Notes: generated by a model from the letters alone, not told the origin. Counted from the stretch's first letter, positions 44,307 to 56,950 are shown. The stretch is DNA of 64,000 nt from Cavia porcellus (GCF_034190915.1 NW_026947485.1:38329519-38393518), one strand, 5' to 3'. Numbers and translations are program-made.

Positions 44307-45331
44307 GAAAGCTGTTTTTTATAACCAACTGTGTGGAGCTGTACATGACACAGACAAACTACGCATACTTTAATACACAATTAGGTGAGTTTTGATTTTA
44401 AGTGTACACCTGTGAAGAAACTCACACAATCATTATTGTGTATCACATATCTATCATCCCCAATAAAATCAGTTTTTGGCAATCACTAAGAAAATCTCCC
44501 CCCAGAAAGAGATCACCGACAGCTGCTTGCTTCTGAGAAAAAGAAAAAACGTTTCCAGAGCCCCAGGACTGGTCTGAGGCCATTCCATCCATAGCCCTGG
44601 CTCTCAGCTAGGATTGCTTTGCCTGATTAGCCAGGCGATTCTCCACAGCTCTAGGAAAAGGCCATTTTAGACCAAGTGCTGTGTTTAGCAATTCATCCCT
44701 AGGGAAGGTGTCACTTGAAGAATGATGATAGATAGCTCTTTTTAGGAAAGCATCACAATAGGCTACTCCTCCTGTGGATGATGTTAGGCACACATCTCTT
44801 TTTTTTTTTTTTTTTTTTCCTTTTACCCCAGAGGAAACAGCCACAAACTAAATCCTTTGGGATAGGGGATAGTATCTAGACTCCAGAGCTATGCAAAATC
44901 AAAACTCTGAACATCATTCCTACAGAAACATGACTGTAGTACAATGAGTTCAACAGCTCAATTAATAAACCATTAGTTCTGTTTCAGAATGGCATGGATT
45001 AGATAGACCTCCGTGGTTTACTGCAAATGTGCAGAACCATGGATTCTGGGCTCCAAATTCCAATTAACCAAATTTTAAACCCAGTTTTTCATCAGAGAAA
45101 GATGAATATTACATCAGAGTTTTTTGACTGTCTGCTGCACTTTTAAACAAGGAACTTTTAAAATCTTACAGTAGTTTTTTATTTTGATAAATGTGACATG
45201 GTTATATCAACAGTTAATGCCAAGAAAAGTTGAGTGAAAGTATACAGGGGTTCTCACTACTATTTTGACAATTTTTCTGTAAACTTAAAATTATCCCAAA
45301 ATAAAAAGTATGGTTTAAAAGATAAAATTTT

Positions 45332-45441
45332 GCTGGGCATGATAGCACATGTTTATAATCCTAGCACCCTGGGAGGCTAGGACAAGAAGAGCACAAGTTA
45401 CAGCCAAACCTGGGCAATTTAGCCAGACCCTGTCTTAAAAC
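45332..45441 (+). repeat. B1-like SINE, followed by ID-like fragment
   Basis: Contains gctgggcatgatagcacatg and gaccctgtcttaaaa; an ID-like fragment follows to about 45520. Confidence 0.8.
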
Positions 45442-45690
45442 AAAAAATATCAAAGGACTGGAGATGTGGCTCAGTGCACAAGTGCCTGGTGCAGTCTCTA
45501 GTAGCAAAAACTAAAAAGACAAAACCTTCTGGAAAACCACATGCAAAAAAACAATGAAAAAGCAAAAAATATACAGGAAGATTATTTTCTGTTTATAGGA
45601 TAATGGATTAATATCCTTACTATATAACAGACTTACAAACTCTGTAAGAAAATATCTTGTAGAAAATGGACAATGCCAAAAAATAGGTGA

Positions 45691-45797
45691 GAAAGAGAGA
45701 CAGAGACAGAGACAGAGACAGAGAGAGACAGACAGAGAGAGATAGACAGACAGACACAGAGAGACAGAGACAGAGACAAAAACAGAGAGAGAGCGAG
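45691..45797. repeat. GA/GACA-rich simple repeat
   Basis: About 105 bases of imperfect (GAGACA)n and (GACA)n. The serine- and leucine-rich antisense ORFs here are artefacts of this repeat. Confidence 0.93.
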
Positions 45798-45837
45798 AGC
45801 CAAACACTGGAAAAGAAAACGATTTCAAGGCTAATGC

Positions 45838-46105
45838 TGTAGGTCGGTGATGCAGCACCTGCCTGATGTGCCCAAAAGTCCCAGGAGGACATGACCTGGA
45901 AGGGTGAACAGTCCCGGGTCCTCCCTCCTCTCTCTGCTTTCTGGCTGCCATAGGAAGCAGCTTTCTTCCGCTGTGTCATTTCTTCTTTGGAGCCAGTTGA
46001 CCATGGGCTGAACTCACTGGAAACTGTGAACCATATAATAAACACCTCTCCTCCTTTAAACTGTGAGTGCCATGTATTTGTCCTAGCAACAGCTGACTAA
46101 CATAG
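45838..46105 (+). mobile_element. MaLR-type LTR, 3' part
   Basis: ccatataataaacacctctc, then catgtatttgtcctagcaac and tgactaacata form a MaLR-like 3' end. Confidence 0.55.
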
Positions 46106-46325
46106 CTATTCAAATCCAAAAAAATGTAAAGACACACATTTCTGTACCTCCCATTCTACTTTTAGGAATTTATTTTTAAGAAAATCATGGATACACACAC
46201 TTATCTAAGATTTATATTAGAAAAATCCTAGTGCCTTCTAATTGATAGATACATCCAGTAGAGCAAATCCATACCAACCAAAGATGAGGTGACTATTAAA
46301 AATGATGTGTTTAAAAAAAAAATGA

Positions 46326-46428
46326 CGGGTTGGAGGTTTAGCTCAGCGGCATAAGCACCTGCCTTGCAAGCAGGCAGTCGTGAGTTCGGTCCCTGATATC
46401 GATAAAAAAAGGAAAAAGATTTTTTAAA
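46326..46428 (+). repeat. ID SINE
   Basis: Close to consensus, with a short A-rich tail. An older ID-like copy follows at about 46444-46525. Confidence 0.9.
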
Positions 46429-46443
46429 AAATGATGTGTGTAG

Positions 46444-46525
46444 AGCTGGGGATATAGTCCAGTGCTAAAATGCATGTTTAGCATGCATGAGGCTCTGGGT
46501 TTAATCGCCAGTACCAAAAATGAAA
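46444..46525 (+). repeat. Old ID-like SINE
   Basis: gagctggggatatagtccag and gggtttaatcgccagtacc are recognisable. Confidence 0.75.
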
Positions 46526-46550
46526 ACAAAATGTGTACACAAATACTAAT

Positions 46551-46946
46551 TGAAAGGGTTGCTGGCCCAGACTGGACACTGTAGCCAAAAAAGCCTCAGC
46601 CGGAATTAGGGAGCTCCTGCCTCCCCCGCCCCTAGAGATTTACCTGTAACCCTATACCCCCACCCTTAGAAACCTGCCCCTGGCACCAAACGTGTGCCAA
46701 TGAAATACCTGTGCATCGCTAATGGCCTTAGGGCACTTCCCTAAGCTTAGGCTACTTATATTCCCCCACGCCACATGTCCAAGAGAGAGATCACCAGCCC
46801 TGGGGTGGAGATGCCATGCCCCGGGTGGTCGGGGGTGTCTCTCCCCGCATTTCCGAAATGAAGGTTACTTATATTTTATACTTCTTATCTTTTCAGCCGC
46901 CACCGCCAATCTTCCTCTTCCTCCACAGCCCTCCACAGATCTATCA
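46551..46946 (+). mobile_element. 5' LTR of an endogenous retrovirus-like element
   Basis: 396 bases, TG...CA ends. It is repeated at 48698-49093 with about eight differences by eye (roughly 2%). It is preceded by ctaat, which recurs right after the second LTR. Confidence 0.93.
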
Positions 46947-48697
46947 GATGGTGCCATGACTCGGGGACAGCAGGTGAGAGATTCCTGGGGCTGTTTCCCA
47001 GTTTCGAGTCCCCTGCTGTTCAAGATTCCTCACTTCTACACTCAGAAATTCTAAGCTTGACTGCTGCTTCTCAACCAACACCCACCACTACAGGCCTCCA
47101 AGCCCCACCCCCCTTGCGCGGTCGCAGCTGAAATATGTTATTTCCCTGCACTGTCTTAGCGCGTCATAGCGTCTAGGTGGGATCTCTGCCCGCCCCTGCG
47201 CGCTATCTCCCAGCGTTCACCCTGCCCACTCTGCATGTTCCATGTCAGCCCGTCCCTGCACACTATGTGGTGATGCTCATCTCCCCCCAAGCACAACTCT
47301 GCTCTCTTCCTACAGGTGCTATCTATCTCAATGTTTCAAGCTGCCTTAAACACTGCACGTTTCCAAAGTCTCGCGGCCCCGCTCAAACATTTTTTTTTAC
47401 AATTCAGTTCCACTCAAGAGAGGCTATTTTTTTCTTATAATTTTTCTACCATTTATTCAATATTACTGGCCACCTGATAATTTTACCAGCCTGCCTGCCT
47501 TATAATCTTAAATGCCAATATTAAGCTCTTACATACTTACTTAATTCTACAGATAACTTTTACTATAGTCCAGATCTCAAACAACAAGGCAAAACTTGGA
47601 CCTTCAAGCTCCACAGAGACCTTGATATGGTTTTTCATATTTTAAATAACACAGTTCTGAGACAAATCTACACAAGGTAAAGCTACCTGCCCCCTTGCCA
47701 TGGGCCATGCTCAAATGCAGCAGAAGACATCAGACAAAATCCCCCATCCTGGCATTCTTCGAGACCTTACTCCAGGGCTGTTGGGCTATCCTGGCTACCA
47801 GAGATGGCTGGGCCATCCTAACTTGTAGCCCTCACAGGTCACAGGGGCCAACCGCCTTAGTGGGTGTCTGTCTCAGAGTCCAAGTCACATTAAAACTCTC
47901 AAGGTAAGACATTCTCTATATTTGTGAACATAAGAAGCCACATATACAGAGTTCTTACTGAGTTTTCAGGCTAATAAATCCTCAATGTCTCACGGAGTAT
48001 TGAAGGTCAACCTATGCCAGTTATAAACAGGGCCTATTTTTGTGCAGGTCCCAGTCCTAAATCTTAAAATGCTTTTATTCTCTTTTAAACTGCCATCCTG
48101 GTTTCACATCACTCAAGCCCTAGATCTAACCATCCTTTTGATACTCATCTCTGCCTTACAACTCAGAGGTTTTCATGTTTTGTTATCCACTTTGGTTCTT
48201 AATTTCTTACATTCTATTAATGATCATTTCTATAGCAGGACTCTTTAACAGGATTGCCTACAGACTCCAACATCATATATACCAGAGACAAGCCTTACCT
48301 ACCTACCTTTTAACTTTTATGCTTTCATATGGGGGAGTAAGCACCTCTCATAACTTCACTCCTCCTAATCCCACGTTTAATTTTTCAGAATTCTGTCTTG
48401 CCACCTCAACGTCATCCTAATAGAATAACAGGTCTAAATCAAAGACACCTTTCCCTCTACCTCACTTGGGTCCATAAATATGACAGTGCCATGTCTCCTC
48501 ATAACATCTTGTCTCTTTGTTTTTTCAGTCTAACATACATGCATTCACCAGTGAAGTTGTCCTGGCTAAAACTCCTGGCACCAGCTTCTACCTAGACATC
48601 AACCGTCATCCCGTCGGCTCCCCTAGACCCCAGCCAGCAGGAAGTAGTTAAAGAGAGAAATCTTTGCCCCTTTTCCTAATAATTATAAGACGGGATA
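46947..48697 (+). mobile_element. Internal region of the LTR element, deleted/non-autonomous
   Basis: 1751 bases, too short for gag-pol-env. A primer-binding-site-like stretch (tggtgccatgactcggg) starts three bases after the LTR and resembles the complement of tRNA-His. The short hydrophobic ORFs near 48042-48420 could be env-tail remnants, but I cannot confirm this. No intact retroviral gene is present. Confidence 0.75.
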
Positions 48698-49093
48698 TGA
48701 AAGGGTTGCTGGCCCAGACTGGACACTGTAGCCAAAAAAGCCTCAGCCGGAATTAGGGAGCTCCTGCCTCCCCCGCCCCTAGAGATTTACCTGTAACCCT
48801 ATACCCCCACCCTTAGAAACCTGCCCCTGGCGCCAAACGTGTGCCAATGAAATACCTGTGCATCTCTAATGGGCTTAGGGCACTTCCCTAAGCTTAGGCT
48901 ACTTATATTCCCCCACGCCACATGTCCGAGAGAGAGATCACCAGCCCCGGGGTGGAGATGCCACGCCCCGGGTGGTCGGGGGTGTCTCTCCCCGCATTTC
49001 CGAAATGAAGGTTACTTATATTTTATACTTCTTATCTTTTCAGCTGCCGCCGCCAATCTTCCTCTTCCTCCACAGCCCTCCACAGATCTATCA
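48698..49093 (+). mobile_element. 3' LTR of the endogenous retrovirus-like element
   Basis: 396 bases, same length and ends as the 5' LTR; followed by the 5-base target duplication ctaat (49094-49098). Confidence 0.93.
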
Positions 49094-49316
49094 CTAATAA
49101 GTTTAAAGACATGAAAAAATGTTCACATACTATTGTTGTTTTTTTTAAAAAGAACCTACAAAATAAAGCATGTACTCAAAATGATTATATTGAAAAGAAG
49201 TATCCCCACAAGTTAAGCTAGTGATGCAGCTATACAATTTACCAAAATTTCTGTGTGATTAATGATACTTTTAGGGGTTTTTTTTCCCATTCTGTTTACA
49301 ATTTAAGTAAAAAGGA

Positions 49317-49422
49317 GGGGCTGGAGATTTAGCTCTGCAGCATAAATGCCTGCCTTCCAAGTGTGTGGTCGTGAGTTCCATCCCTGGTACTGATAAAAAA
49401 TAAAGAGACCACAAAAAAAAAA
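49317..49422 (+). repeat. ID SINE
   Basis: Contains gggctggagatttagctctg and gagttccatccctggtactg, with an A-rich tail. Confidence 0.88.
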
Positions 49423-49442
49423 TTAAAAAGGAAAGAAGCAAC

Positions 49443-49582
49443 ACCAAGCATGGTGGTACACACCTGTAATCCCAGCACTTGGGAGGCTGAGGTGGGAGGC
49501 TAGCTGCCAGCTCAAGGCCAGTCTGGGCCACATAGTGAATTCCAGTGCACGTTGAACCACACAGTCAAACCCTGTCTCAAAA
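49443..49582 (+). repeat. B1-like SINE
   Basis: Contains caagcatggtggtacacacc and ends ccctgtctcaaaaaa. Confidence 0.88.
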
Positions 49583-49593
49583 AAACAGAAAAA

Positions 49594-49810
49594 AACTGGG
49601 TGTGGTGGTGCACACCTGTAATTTTAGCACTCAGGAAATTGAGGCAAAAAGATCACCGTGGGGCTGGGCGTGGTATGGCACATCTATAATCCCAGCACTA
49701 GAGAGGTTTGAGGATTGCTGTGAGTTCAAAACCAGCCTAAGCCACAAAGTGATTTCAAGGCCAAACTGTACTGCACCGTGAAACCCTATCTCGATGGGGG
49801 GGGGGGGGGG
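49594..49810 (+). repeat. B1-like fragment followed by a second B1-like SINE
   Basis: A 5' B1 fragment (49594-49661) is joined to another full copy starting gggctgggcgtgg at 49660. The tail ends in a run of about 14 G residues instead of A. Confidence 0.82.
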
Positions 49811-50400
49811 TCACTGTGATTCCGAGTGCTACAGGGCGGGAAACCACACATTCCTACTTTCTCGCCTTGGGCCTACCCTGGTTTGGCTTGTCTCTTGACA
49901 CTGTGCTTGTAGCCCAGCCTGCCTTTTGACCTTGAGTTCCAGATTGGGGTTCCGCCAACGCTCTTCGTCAGCCTATCCTTAGGGGTTCCCCAGGCTCTAG
50001 CACCCTGCTAGCTCTCTGCTGCCCCCTTCTGCCGCCAGCGCACAACCACCATCTTCAAAGGCAACCTGTACAGTCCACGACACAATCCTCCTTCGGGGAC
50101 TTGGTAAGAACAGATTCCTTTCATAATCTGTTGGGTTTTTTCCAATGCCCAGCTCAAAAGTCCTCCGAGTACAATAATTATTTGTTCTACCCTGGCAGGG
50201 GGCAGACGAGAACGCCCAGCACTGTGTGCTGTGTAGATCTGTCCTTTACTCTTTCTTCTTCACTTCTTGGTTCAGGATGACTCCAGGCGAGGCCCCCTCA
50301 CTCACGGATTCCTACAAGGAGAGTAAGACAGCCCGTGTCCACCTGGCACTCAGGGTCCTGCAAGAATGTGCTGTTTGAAAATTCAAAAAAAAAAAGTGCT
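49811..50400. other. GC-richer unassigned block
   Basis: No gene recognised. This segment is richer in G+C and CpG than its surroundings and contains a donor-like cttggtaagaa (about 50099-50109) and a plus-strand acceptor-like ttggttcag before an ATG at 50278. See findings. Confidence 0.4.
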
Positions 50401-52100
50401 GTTTGCCCTGCCACACCGTAGCCACCGGGCACATGCAGTCAGTGAGCTCTAGAAACCTGGCTGATGGGGAACTTTTTTTTTAATCTTCATTCCTTTTAAT
50501 TTAAAATTTAAAACTAAGCCAGTGTAAAATATGTCACCTTGAATCGCAATATCATTTTGTCAGGATAACAGGTTAACTGTTGAAAATTTAGTATCCAATT
50601 CAAATATGTTGTAAGTGTAGGATATACACTAGATTTTAAAGACTTATTATCAAAGTTAGAATGTGAAATACTTCATTAATAATTTTTATATTTATTGCAT
50701 GTTGAAGTGAGATTTTCAATAATATATTGGACTTAATAATAAAATATATTATTAAAGTTAATTGCACCTGTTACTTTTACCTTTTTAATGTAGTAATTTG
50801 AAATTTTTAAATTATAAATGTGGCTTACAATAAAGTTCTATTATACACCATTGGAGAGGAAAAAAAGATATCTAAATAAATAGTCTCCTTACATAATATG
50901 TTCCTATAAATGTGTACTAAAATCTAATACATAGAAATTAAACAGCAAGTTAACTGATATAACAAGGTGAGATAGTTACTTCGTAAAAACTAAGAGATAT
51001 CATAAAACCCTAACTTCAACCTGCATTAGATAATCTTTTATCCAAACTATGAAGTAGTTTACGTTTTTCTAAAAAATTACACAAGTAACTCAGAGTTAAT
51101 CATTCCCAGTGATGATTAATATCATTATCTATATAAAAATATATTGTTTTTATAGATCATTTTTCTAAGTGTGTATTGAATTTTGGAGACCTAACTTATA
51201 TCCACTATAATTTATTTAAGCAGTTCTTTTTTCCTGACTCAGTACTGTGGATTCAGCCCAAGGCCCTCCACATGCTAGGCACACACTCTTATCATTGAGC
51301 TAAGTTCCCAGCCCTTTTTAAATTTTATTTTGAGGCAAGGTCTTGCTAAATTGTCCAGGCAGGATTCTAATTTGTGGTCTTCCTGCCTCCCAAGCAACTG
51401 GGAGTATCTGCTTATGCCACCATGTTCATCAAAGATTTCTTATTTATGGCATCTGGTTTGTATTTCAAAGTGTATTACAAAGACCACAAAGAACATACAG
51501 TTAAAATTCAAGGGAGGCAACTATTTTGGGCTGAGCTCTTATACTAGGCCCCAGCAGAGCAGACTCAGCCAGGGTAGAGCCACTTCTGCTGACTGCCACA
51601 ATAGTCAAATTAAACTTAGAAATGGGCTAGTTCTCTAAAAACTAGGAAATTCACAGCAACCAATACCAAAGGGTTCAGTTGATTTGAAGTAACAAGATCC
51701 TGAAGTCCTCGCTGCTTTCGTCCTGTAAGGAAACTAACTTTGAAATGACCAATCTGCTATGGGTCCCTTTTTTCACTTCTTCACCTTTTCCTGGCCACAC
51801 AGCCTCCCTCTGCCCAGCCTTTCTGTGTCACAGATGGGATGCCACCTGGCCCATGGGCAATGGGAAAGGCCAATTTCTCCCTTACATACAATTGGCTGAA
51901 ATTTTGCCCTTGAACAATATCTTTGTGTATTTTTGTATTTATTTTTCTACTTCTAAAATATTAGTCTCTTAGCAAAAGACATCCAAATATTACTGAAAAA
52001 TATAATACACAAAGAATCTCGCTCCCTATCCCAATTTGTGCCTCTGATGCTAGGCAACAGTTAAGTGTAAATTCCACTGGATTTTTCTGTGTATGAATTA
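50401..52100. other. Intergenic, mostly AT-rich sequence
   Basis: Very AT-rich from 50460 to 51230 with nothing recognisable. Antisense ID-like (about 51236-51315) and B1-like (about 51318-51425) fragments follow; I see nothing else. Confidence 0.6.
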
Positions 52101-52117
52101 ACTAGCTAATCTTTTTT

Positions 52118-52275
52118 TGTTTGTTTTTGTCCTTTTGAGACAGGGTCTTGCTGTGTAATTCAGGCCGGCCTTGAGCTCACTTTGTAGCCCAAGCTGGTCT
52201 TGAACTCACAACAATCCTTGTGCCTCAGTCTCCCAAGTGCTGGGATTACAGGCGTGTGCCACCATGCCTGGATAG
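52118..52275 (-). repeat. B1-like SINE, antisense
   Basis: Complete antisense copy flanked by a 15-base duplication tagctaatctttttt (52103-52117 and 52276-52290). Confidence 0.92.
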
Positions 52276-52427
52276 TAGCTAATCTTTTTTCTTACAAAAT
52301 TATAGACAGACTTTCCACTTTTAAACTTAAAAATACTATTAGGATATCTTTCAGTATCATTGTGTATGCTTAGTTTCCAATGAATGCTCTTTATAAGCAA
52401 TGAGTTAAATAAGATATGATTTTGCAA

Positions 52428-52738
52428 CAACAAGCAGAAACACTGAAAAGTCACCCAGGATTTGGAGGCAGATTTATTTAACATCAAACGCGCACTGACA
52501 AGGAATCCATTATTCTTCTAAATGTCAGGTCCTAAAGCCCAGGGAGAAAGGTTTTTATGGGATTGAAAGGGGAAGTACAGAGGCAAAGTACTTGGCTGTC
52601 TGATTGGTTCTCCAGCTATGCATCACAGTGACCAGCCTTTTCTAAAGGCTCCTCTAAAGTAAGAGGAGCTTGTAACAGGCATAGTTGCTACCTAGGCAAC
52701 TATGAAACTGACGTGAGAGGGGGTGTTTCTGATACCAT
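52428..52738 (-). mobile_element. Solo LTR, minus orientation
   Basis: On the minus strand there is a TATA-like cataaaaacc, then an AATAAA (gttaaataaatctgcctcc), then ...ttgcttgttgttgca. Its 3' part is similar to sequence at 35112-35160. Borders are approximate. Confidence 0.5.
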
Positions 52739-52749
52739 ATAGCTATTAT

Positions 52750-53800
52750 AAATTGAACATCCTTTTTTTTATTTTGAAAGTAGTAAAATACAACAGAACA
52801 AGACAGAATAAAGCCAACTAAGATCGTACAGTGAAATTGGTACAGAACTTCACAGCAGGTTACTGGGATAACAGTAATAGGTATCACAGTATATTTTGTT
52901 ATCTTTACAATAGTTGTTCTTTCAATCACTTAAATCAAAATGAGATGAAATACAGAACATTATAGAACTTATCAAAACAGAATATTGAATAGAGCAGTAC
53001 CATTAATCAGAATAGAGCAAAACAGTAATAATAATATTTGTCTTCAAAGAGAGGTAGAAGGAAATCCCCCTTATTTGCTATGGTCAACCTCCCAGGAGAT
53101 GCTCAGATTTCTGGTTCCCACTTGCTAACAGGGGGTGGGGGTGGGGGGACAGGAGAAGGGGCATAGGGGAAGTGGTATGTTTGACTCTAGGCCGTGCACC
53201 AGTAGGTTCACTATTGCTTAGCAGGGAGGCAGGCTGGTTGCTTGGTTTCCCCGCTTCGTAAGTTCCAAAATGGTGTGGATCTCAGAAGACAATGGTGGTT
53301 CTCCCCCTAAAGGGGCCGCAGTCTGCCACACTGCAGCCGTTTACCAGGGAGCGGAGGTGCTTGCTTGGCTTCCCATCATCCTAAGTTCCAACATGGCATG
53401 GATCTCAGGAGACACTGGAAAATTGAACATCCTTATTCTTAAAATCCCAAATCTGAAAAACTCTAAACTCCTAAACTTTTTGAGCACTGACATAATGCCC
53501 CAAATTCCATAACATGAAACTTTGTTTTCATTCACACAGAAAATTTTTACAGGGCTTCATAATGTAGTTTGGGCTGGCCTCAAACTAATGAAAGCCCTCC
53601 TGCTTCACCCTCCTGAGTGCTGGAAGTACAAGCATGTGCTATCATGCATGGCTCATGCTGAAAATCATTTAAAATATTGCTTAAAATTATATTCAGGCCA
53701 TGCACATAAATCATTCCTATTTAGTCTTGGGTCTCACCCCTGAGATAAGAGAGATAGATTCCAAAATCTAAAAACAAAACAACAACCAAAAACAAACAAA
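52750..53800. mobile_element. Tigger-like DNA transposon remnant with later insertions
   Basis: From 53423, ttgaacatccttattcttaa and actttttgagcactgacata are the left end of a ttgagcatcc-type Tigger element. It is split by a retroposed unit (52765-53419) and by an antisense B1-like SINE (about 53545-53653). Confidence 0.55.
52765..53419 (-). mobile_element. Retroposed unit with poly(A) tail and 15-bp target duplication
   Basis: On the minus strand the unit ends in AATAAAAAAAA, and it is flanked by aaattgaacatcctt on both sides (52750-52764 and 53420-53434). Its 5' part has two tandem modules. No identity was recognised. Confidence 0.65.
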
Positions 53801-54568
53801 CCGTGAAATACTTCTAGATAAGGACTATTCAACCTGTGCAATGTGGCCATTAAAAAGAAAGGAGAGTAGATCATTATGAACTAAGAGGGAATAATGACTA
53901 AAATATATCTATAAGTAAAAAAAGGCAAGTTGTTGAGTAATGTACATTACAATTTAACTTTTGTAAGAGAAAAAATATTCATACAGCTATCACTGGCTAT
54001 TCAAAATATTTATTTCCAAATCTAGATAGCAAAGGTTAAAGCTTGGGTAGTGAATTTAAATAGTCAAGGATATTAAGTTTTCCTAACATATTTAGGTTCC
54101 TAAGTTTTGGAAGAGTATGGATGAGGAAAAATACATCTCAAAATACTTACCTGAATCTATTTGTTTCCTAGATTGGAAAAGCAACAGTTCATCTCATTAC
54201 ATGTGTTTATGCACAAAAATGGCCTGGAAATAATATGTTAGTAGTAATTATCTTGGGTAATGGATTTTCTCACTACTTCAACATAATTGTGCTATTTGAA
54301 CATCTTTCAATGTGCATGGGTGCTTGTAATCAGAAAACAGCACAACAAAAACATCATTTTTAAAAAGCAGATTCTGTAAAATTGGAAACTCAAGCATAGA
54401 CAATAGTGTCGTGAATATCCTTAGATGTGTATAATTTTTGAGCACCTGAAAGGATATTTATTTTGGATGAGTTCTTTATAATAGAATTACTGCTCACAAA
54501 GTATGAACATTTTTAATATTCCCACCAAAGAAATTATAACAATTTTCTTTCCATCAACATTGCTTTTC

Positions 54569-54663
54569 TTTTTCTTTTTTTTCCCCCTTTGGTACCAGGG
54601 ATTGAACTCGAGACTGCACGCTTGTAAAGCAGGCACTTATGCTGCTGAGCTAAATCCGTGGCC
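54569..54663 (-). repeat. ID SINE, antisense
   Basis: Complement of a full ID, flanked by caacattgcttttc and caacaatgcttttc (54555-54568 and 54664-54677). Confidence 0.93.
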
Positions 54664-54679
54664 CAACAATGCTTTTCAA

Positions 54680-56300
54680 AAGACCTGCTTCTTCCATCTT
54701 CCAGCTACTGGTATCATAAAAACTTGAACCTATACCAATATAAAATAAGAAAAATATTTCCTGGTTTTCTTTTGTATTTCCTTCTTTTTGAGGTTGAGTA
54801 TCTTTTTAATATATTTTCTGGTCATTTGGAGTTCATCTTCTGTGAATGTCCCTTCACATATACTGACCATTTTTTACTGTGTTATTTGACTTCATCTTAT
54901 TCCTAGAGCTTTTTCTATGTCAGGAAGATTAGGGCTTCTCCTAACTCAGCATTCTAAAATTTCTCTTGCTTTGTATTTTACATTTACTGAATACATTTCT
55001 CCTTATAGAAGCGTAAATATTTTTATGCAGTTCAATTACAGTCTTTTTCTTTAAGGTTTCTGAATTTTTTTAATATAGTGCTTGTAACAAAAATCTTCAT
55101 GACTTTTGAGTAAGATTAGGATTTTTTTTTACTGTTTATCAGATTTTGGTGTGCTAGAGTCTCCTTCTGGAGATAATTCTAGGTTCTTTCTGACCCAAAC
55201 AAAGAATTATGCAAAACAAGTATAAATAATAGCAAAGTTTCACATTTATTAAACAGGAAAAAAACACAGGAGGGTATAAAAGAGGAAGGTAGGGTTCTGC
55301 CAAGTGAGCTCAGGCCAAGTAAAAGGAGGAAAAAAGAAAAATACACCCTATTGCTCACTTTAGCAGCGCATGTTCTAAACATCCACCCTATACTATAGGG
55401 TGAGCTATGTAAAAAGACACAATAGTAAGTGCTTAATGGTGACTGTCCCTTTTTTATTTGTCCCGCTTTGGTGTCACATCCAGGTCATCCTATCAAAAGC
55501 CTGCTGAGTTTGCAGAAGTCCATGTGTAGGGCTCTGAGAATTATTCTGTGCAAGTGTCCCAGAATCTTGTCACACCTCCTTCCCAGCTAGTTTCAGCCAC
55601 ATCCTGTCTTCCTTCTTCAATATGGCCAAGGGCCGTGCCCTGAGCTGCATTCCAGCCCAGTAAACTTTTTTGGTTTATGTTTGCTTAGTAGAACCTAAGC
55701 AAACATATATAGCTTTCTTGTTTTATTTCTCAATTATGTTCAACCTAAAATTAATTTTCATATAAATAACTAGTGGACACCAGGGTTCAGATTCTTCAGG
55801 AATATGTTTTTAGATATAGATATATATAATTGACATATATACATATATATTAGACTTTTTAAAAAACGAATTGAGAGAGCCAACAAGCTTAAATTCAAAC
55901 GTGAGATTGATTCTAAAGTGCAATTTTCCAGCACCTGTAATGATTTCCAGCTTTGTCTCAACTGAACCAAGTGTATAAAATCTACTATTCTTATCATTGA
56001 TATTTGCACATTCACTTTTCCATGTATAAATGTCAAGAGCTAAATATCAAAAAAGTCATACAGATATCAATTCACCCAGATATTCATGCAGTTGAAACTA
56101 AATGATGCAGTCATCTAAAAAGAGTTGTTCATGAGCTCAAGTACCAAAGTCCAAATTCTAAGAGTTTAGTGGTTCTGATATTTAATATGTGAAAATCCAA
56201 TTATCTGAGCAACAAACATACGAGGGCTTTCCATTCGTTCAGTACTACTGCACAAGCCTTTCCTGCGAGAGCCACAGAAAATGTTACAGAGGTGACCTTT
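54680..56300. other. Intergenic sequence, nothing recognised
   Basis: AT-rich, with scattered short antisense ORFs and no family resemblance. A 17-base palindrome accctatactatagggt lies near 55386-55402. Confidence 0.55.
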
Positions 56301-56320
56301 GAGGTTGGTATTAAAGAGGG

Positions 56321-56398
56321 GACCAGGGAGATAGCTCCGTGGTACAGCACCTGCTGGCAAGCACAAGTTCCTGAGTTGGATTCTCAGCATCAAAAAAA
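56321..56398 (+). repeat. ID-like SINE
   Basis: Contains gagatagctccgtggtacag and gagttggattctcagcatc. Confidence 0.78.
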
Positions 56399-56743
56399 TT
56401 AAAATTGAAGAAGACTTTGAAGAGTTGCCATTTGAAGACTTGGCAACTGGCTTTCAGTCAGAGAAATCTAGGGTGGGAAAGTGGCTGAAAGGAGTTCCTG
56501 AGGATGCTAAAGCCGCCATTCCTACCCCTCAAACCTCTCCTACCAAAGCTGGACACGATCTGCTGCTAGCCACTTGATTCTTGCGACTTATTTGCCCTCA
56601 TTCACAATGAAAGTATTACTCCATCTCTGAAACTGGTACTTTGTATCTGCTTGAAACTGGTACTTTGTATCTGCTTATCTTAACTTTAATTGTATAAATA
56701 AAGGGCTTTTTCCCTCCTAAAAGAAACTTCAGACCAAAGCAGA

Positions 56744-56885
56744 TCGCTGGGCTTGATGATGCATTCCTGTCATCTCAGCACTAGGGAGGCTGCGGCAGGG
56801 GGATCACCATGAGTTTGAGGCCAGCCTAGGCTAATAGATGAGTTCAGTGCCAGCCTGAACTATATAAGGAGACCCTGTTTCCAAA

Positions 56886-56950
<65 letters not shown>

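Noticed and set aside
45511..46045. Two long antisense ORFs (141 and 146 codons) rich in Ser, Leu and Cys
   Set aside because: They are created by the GA/GACA simple repeat, which is open in several frames.
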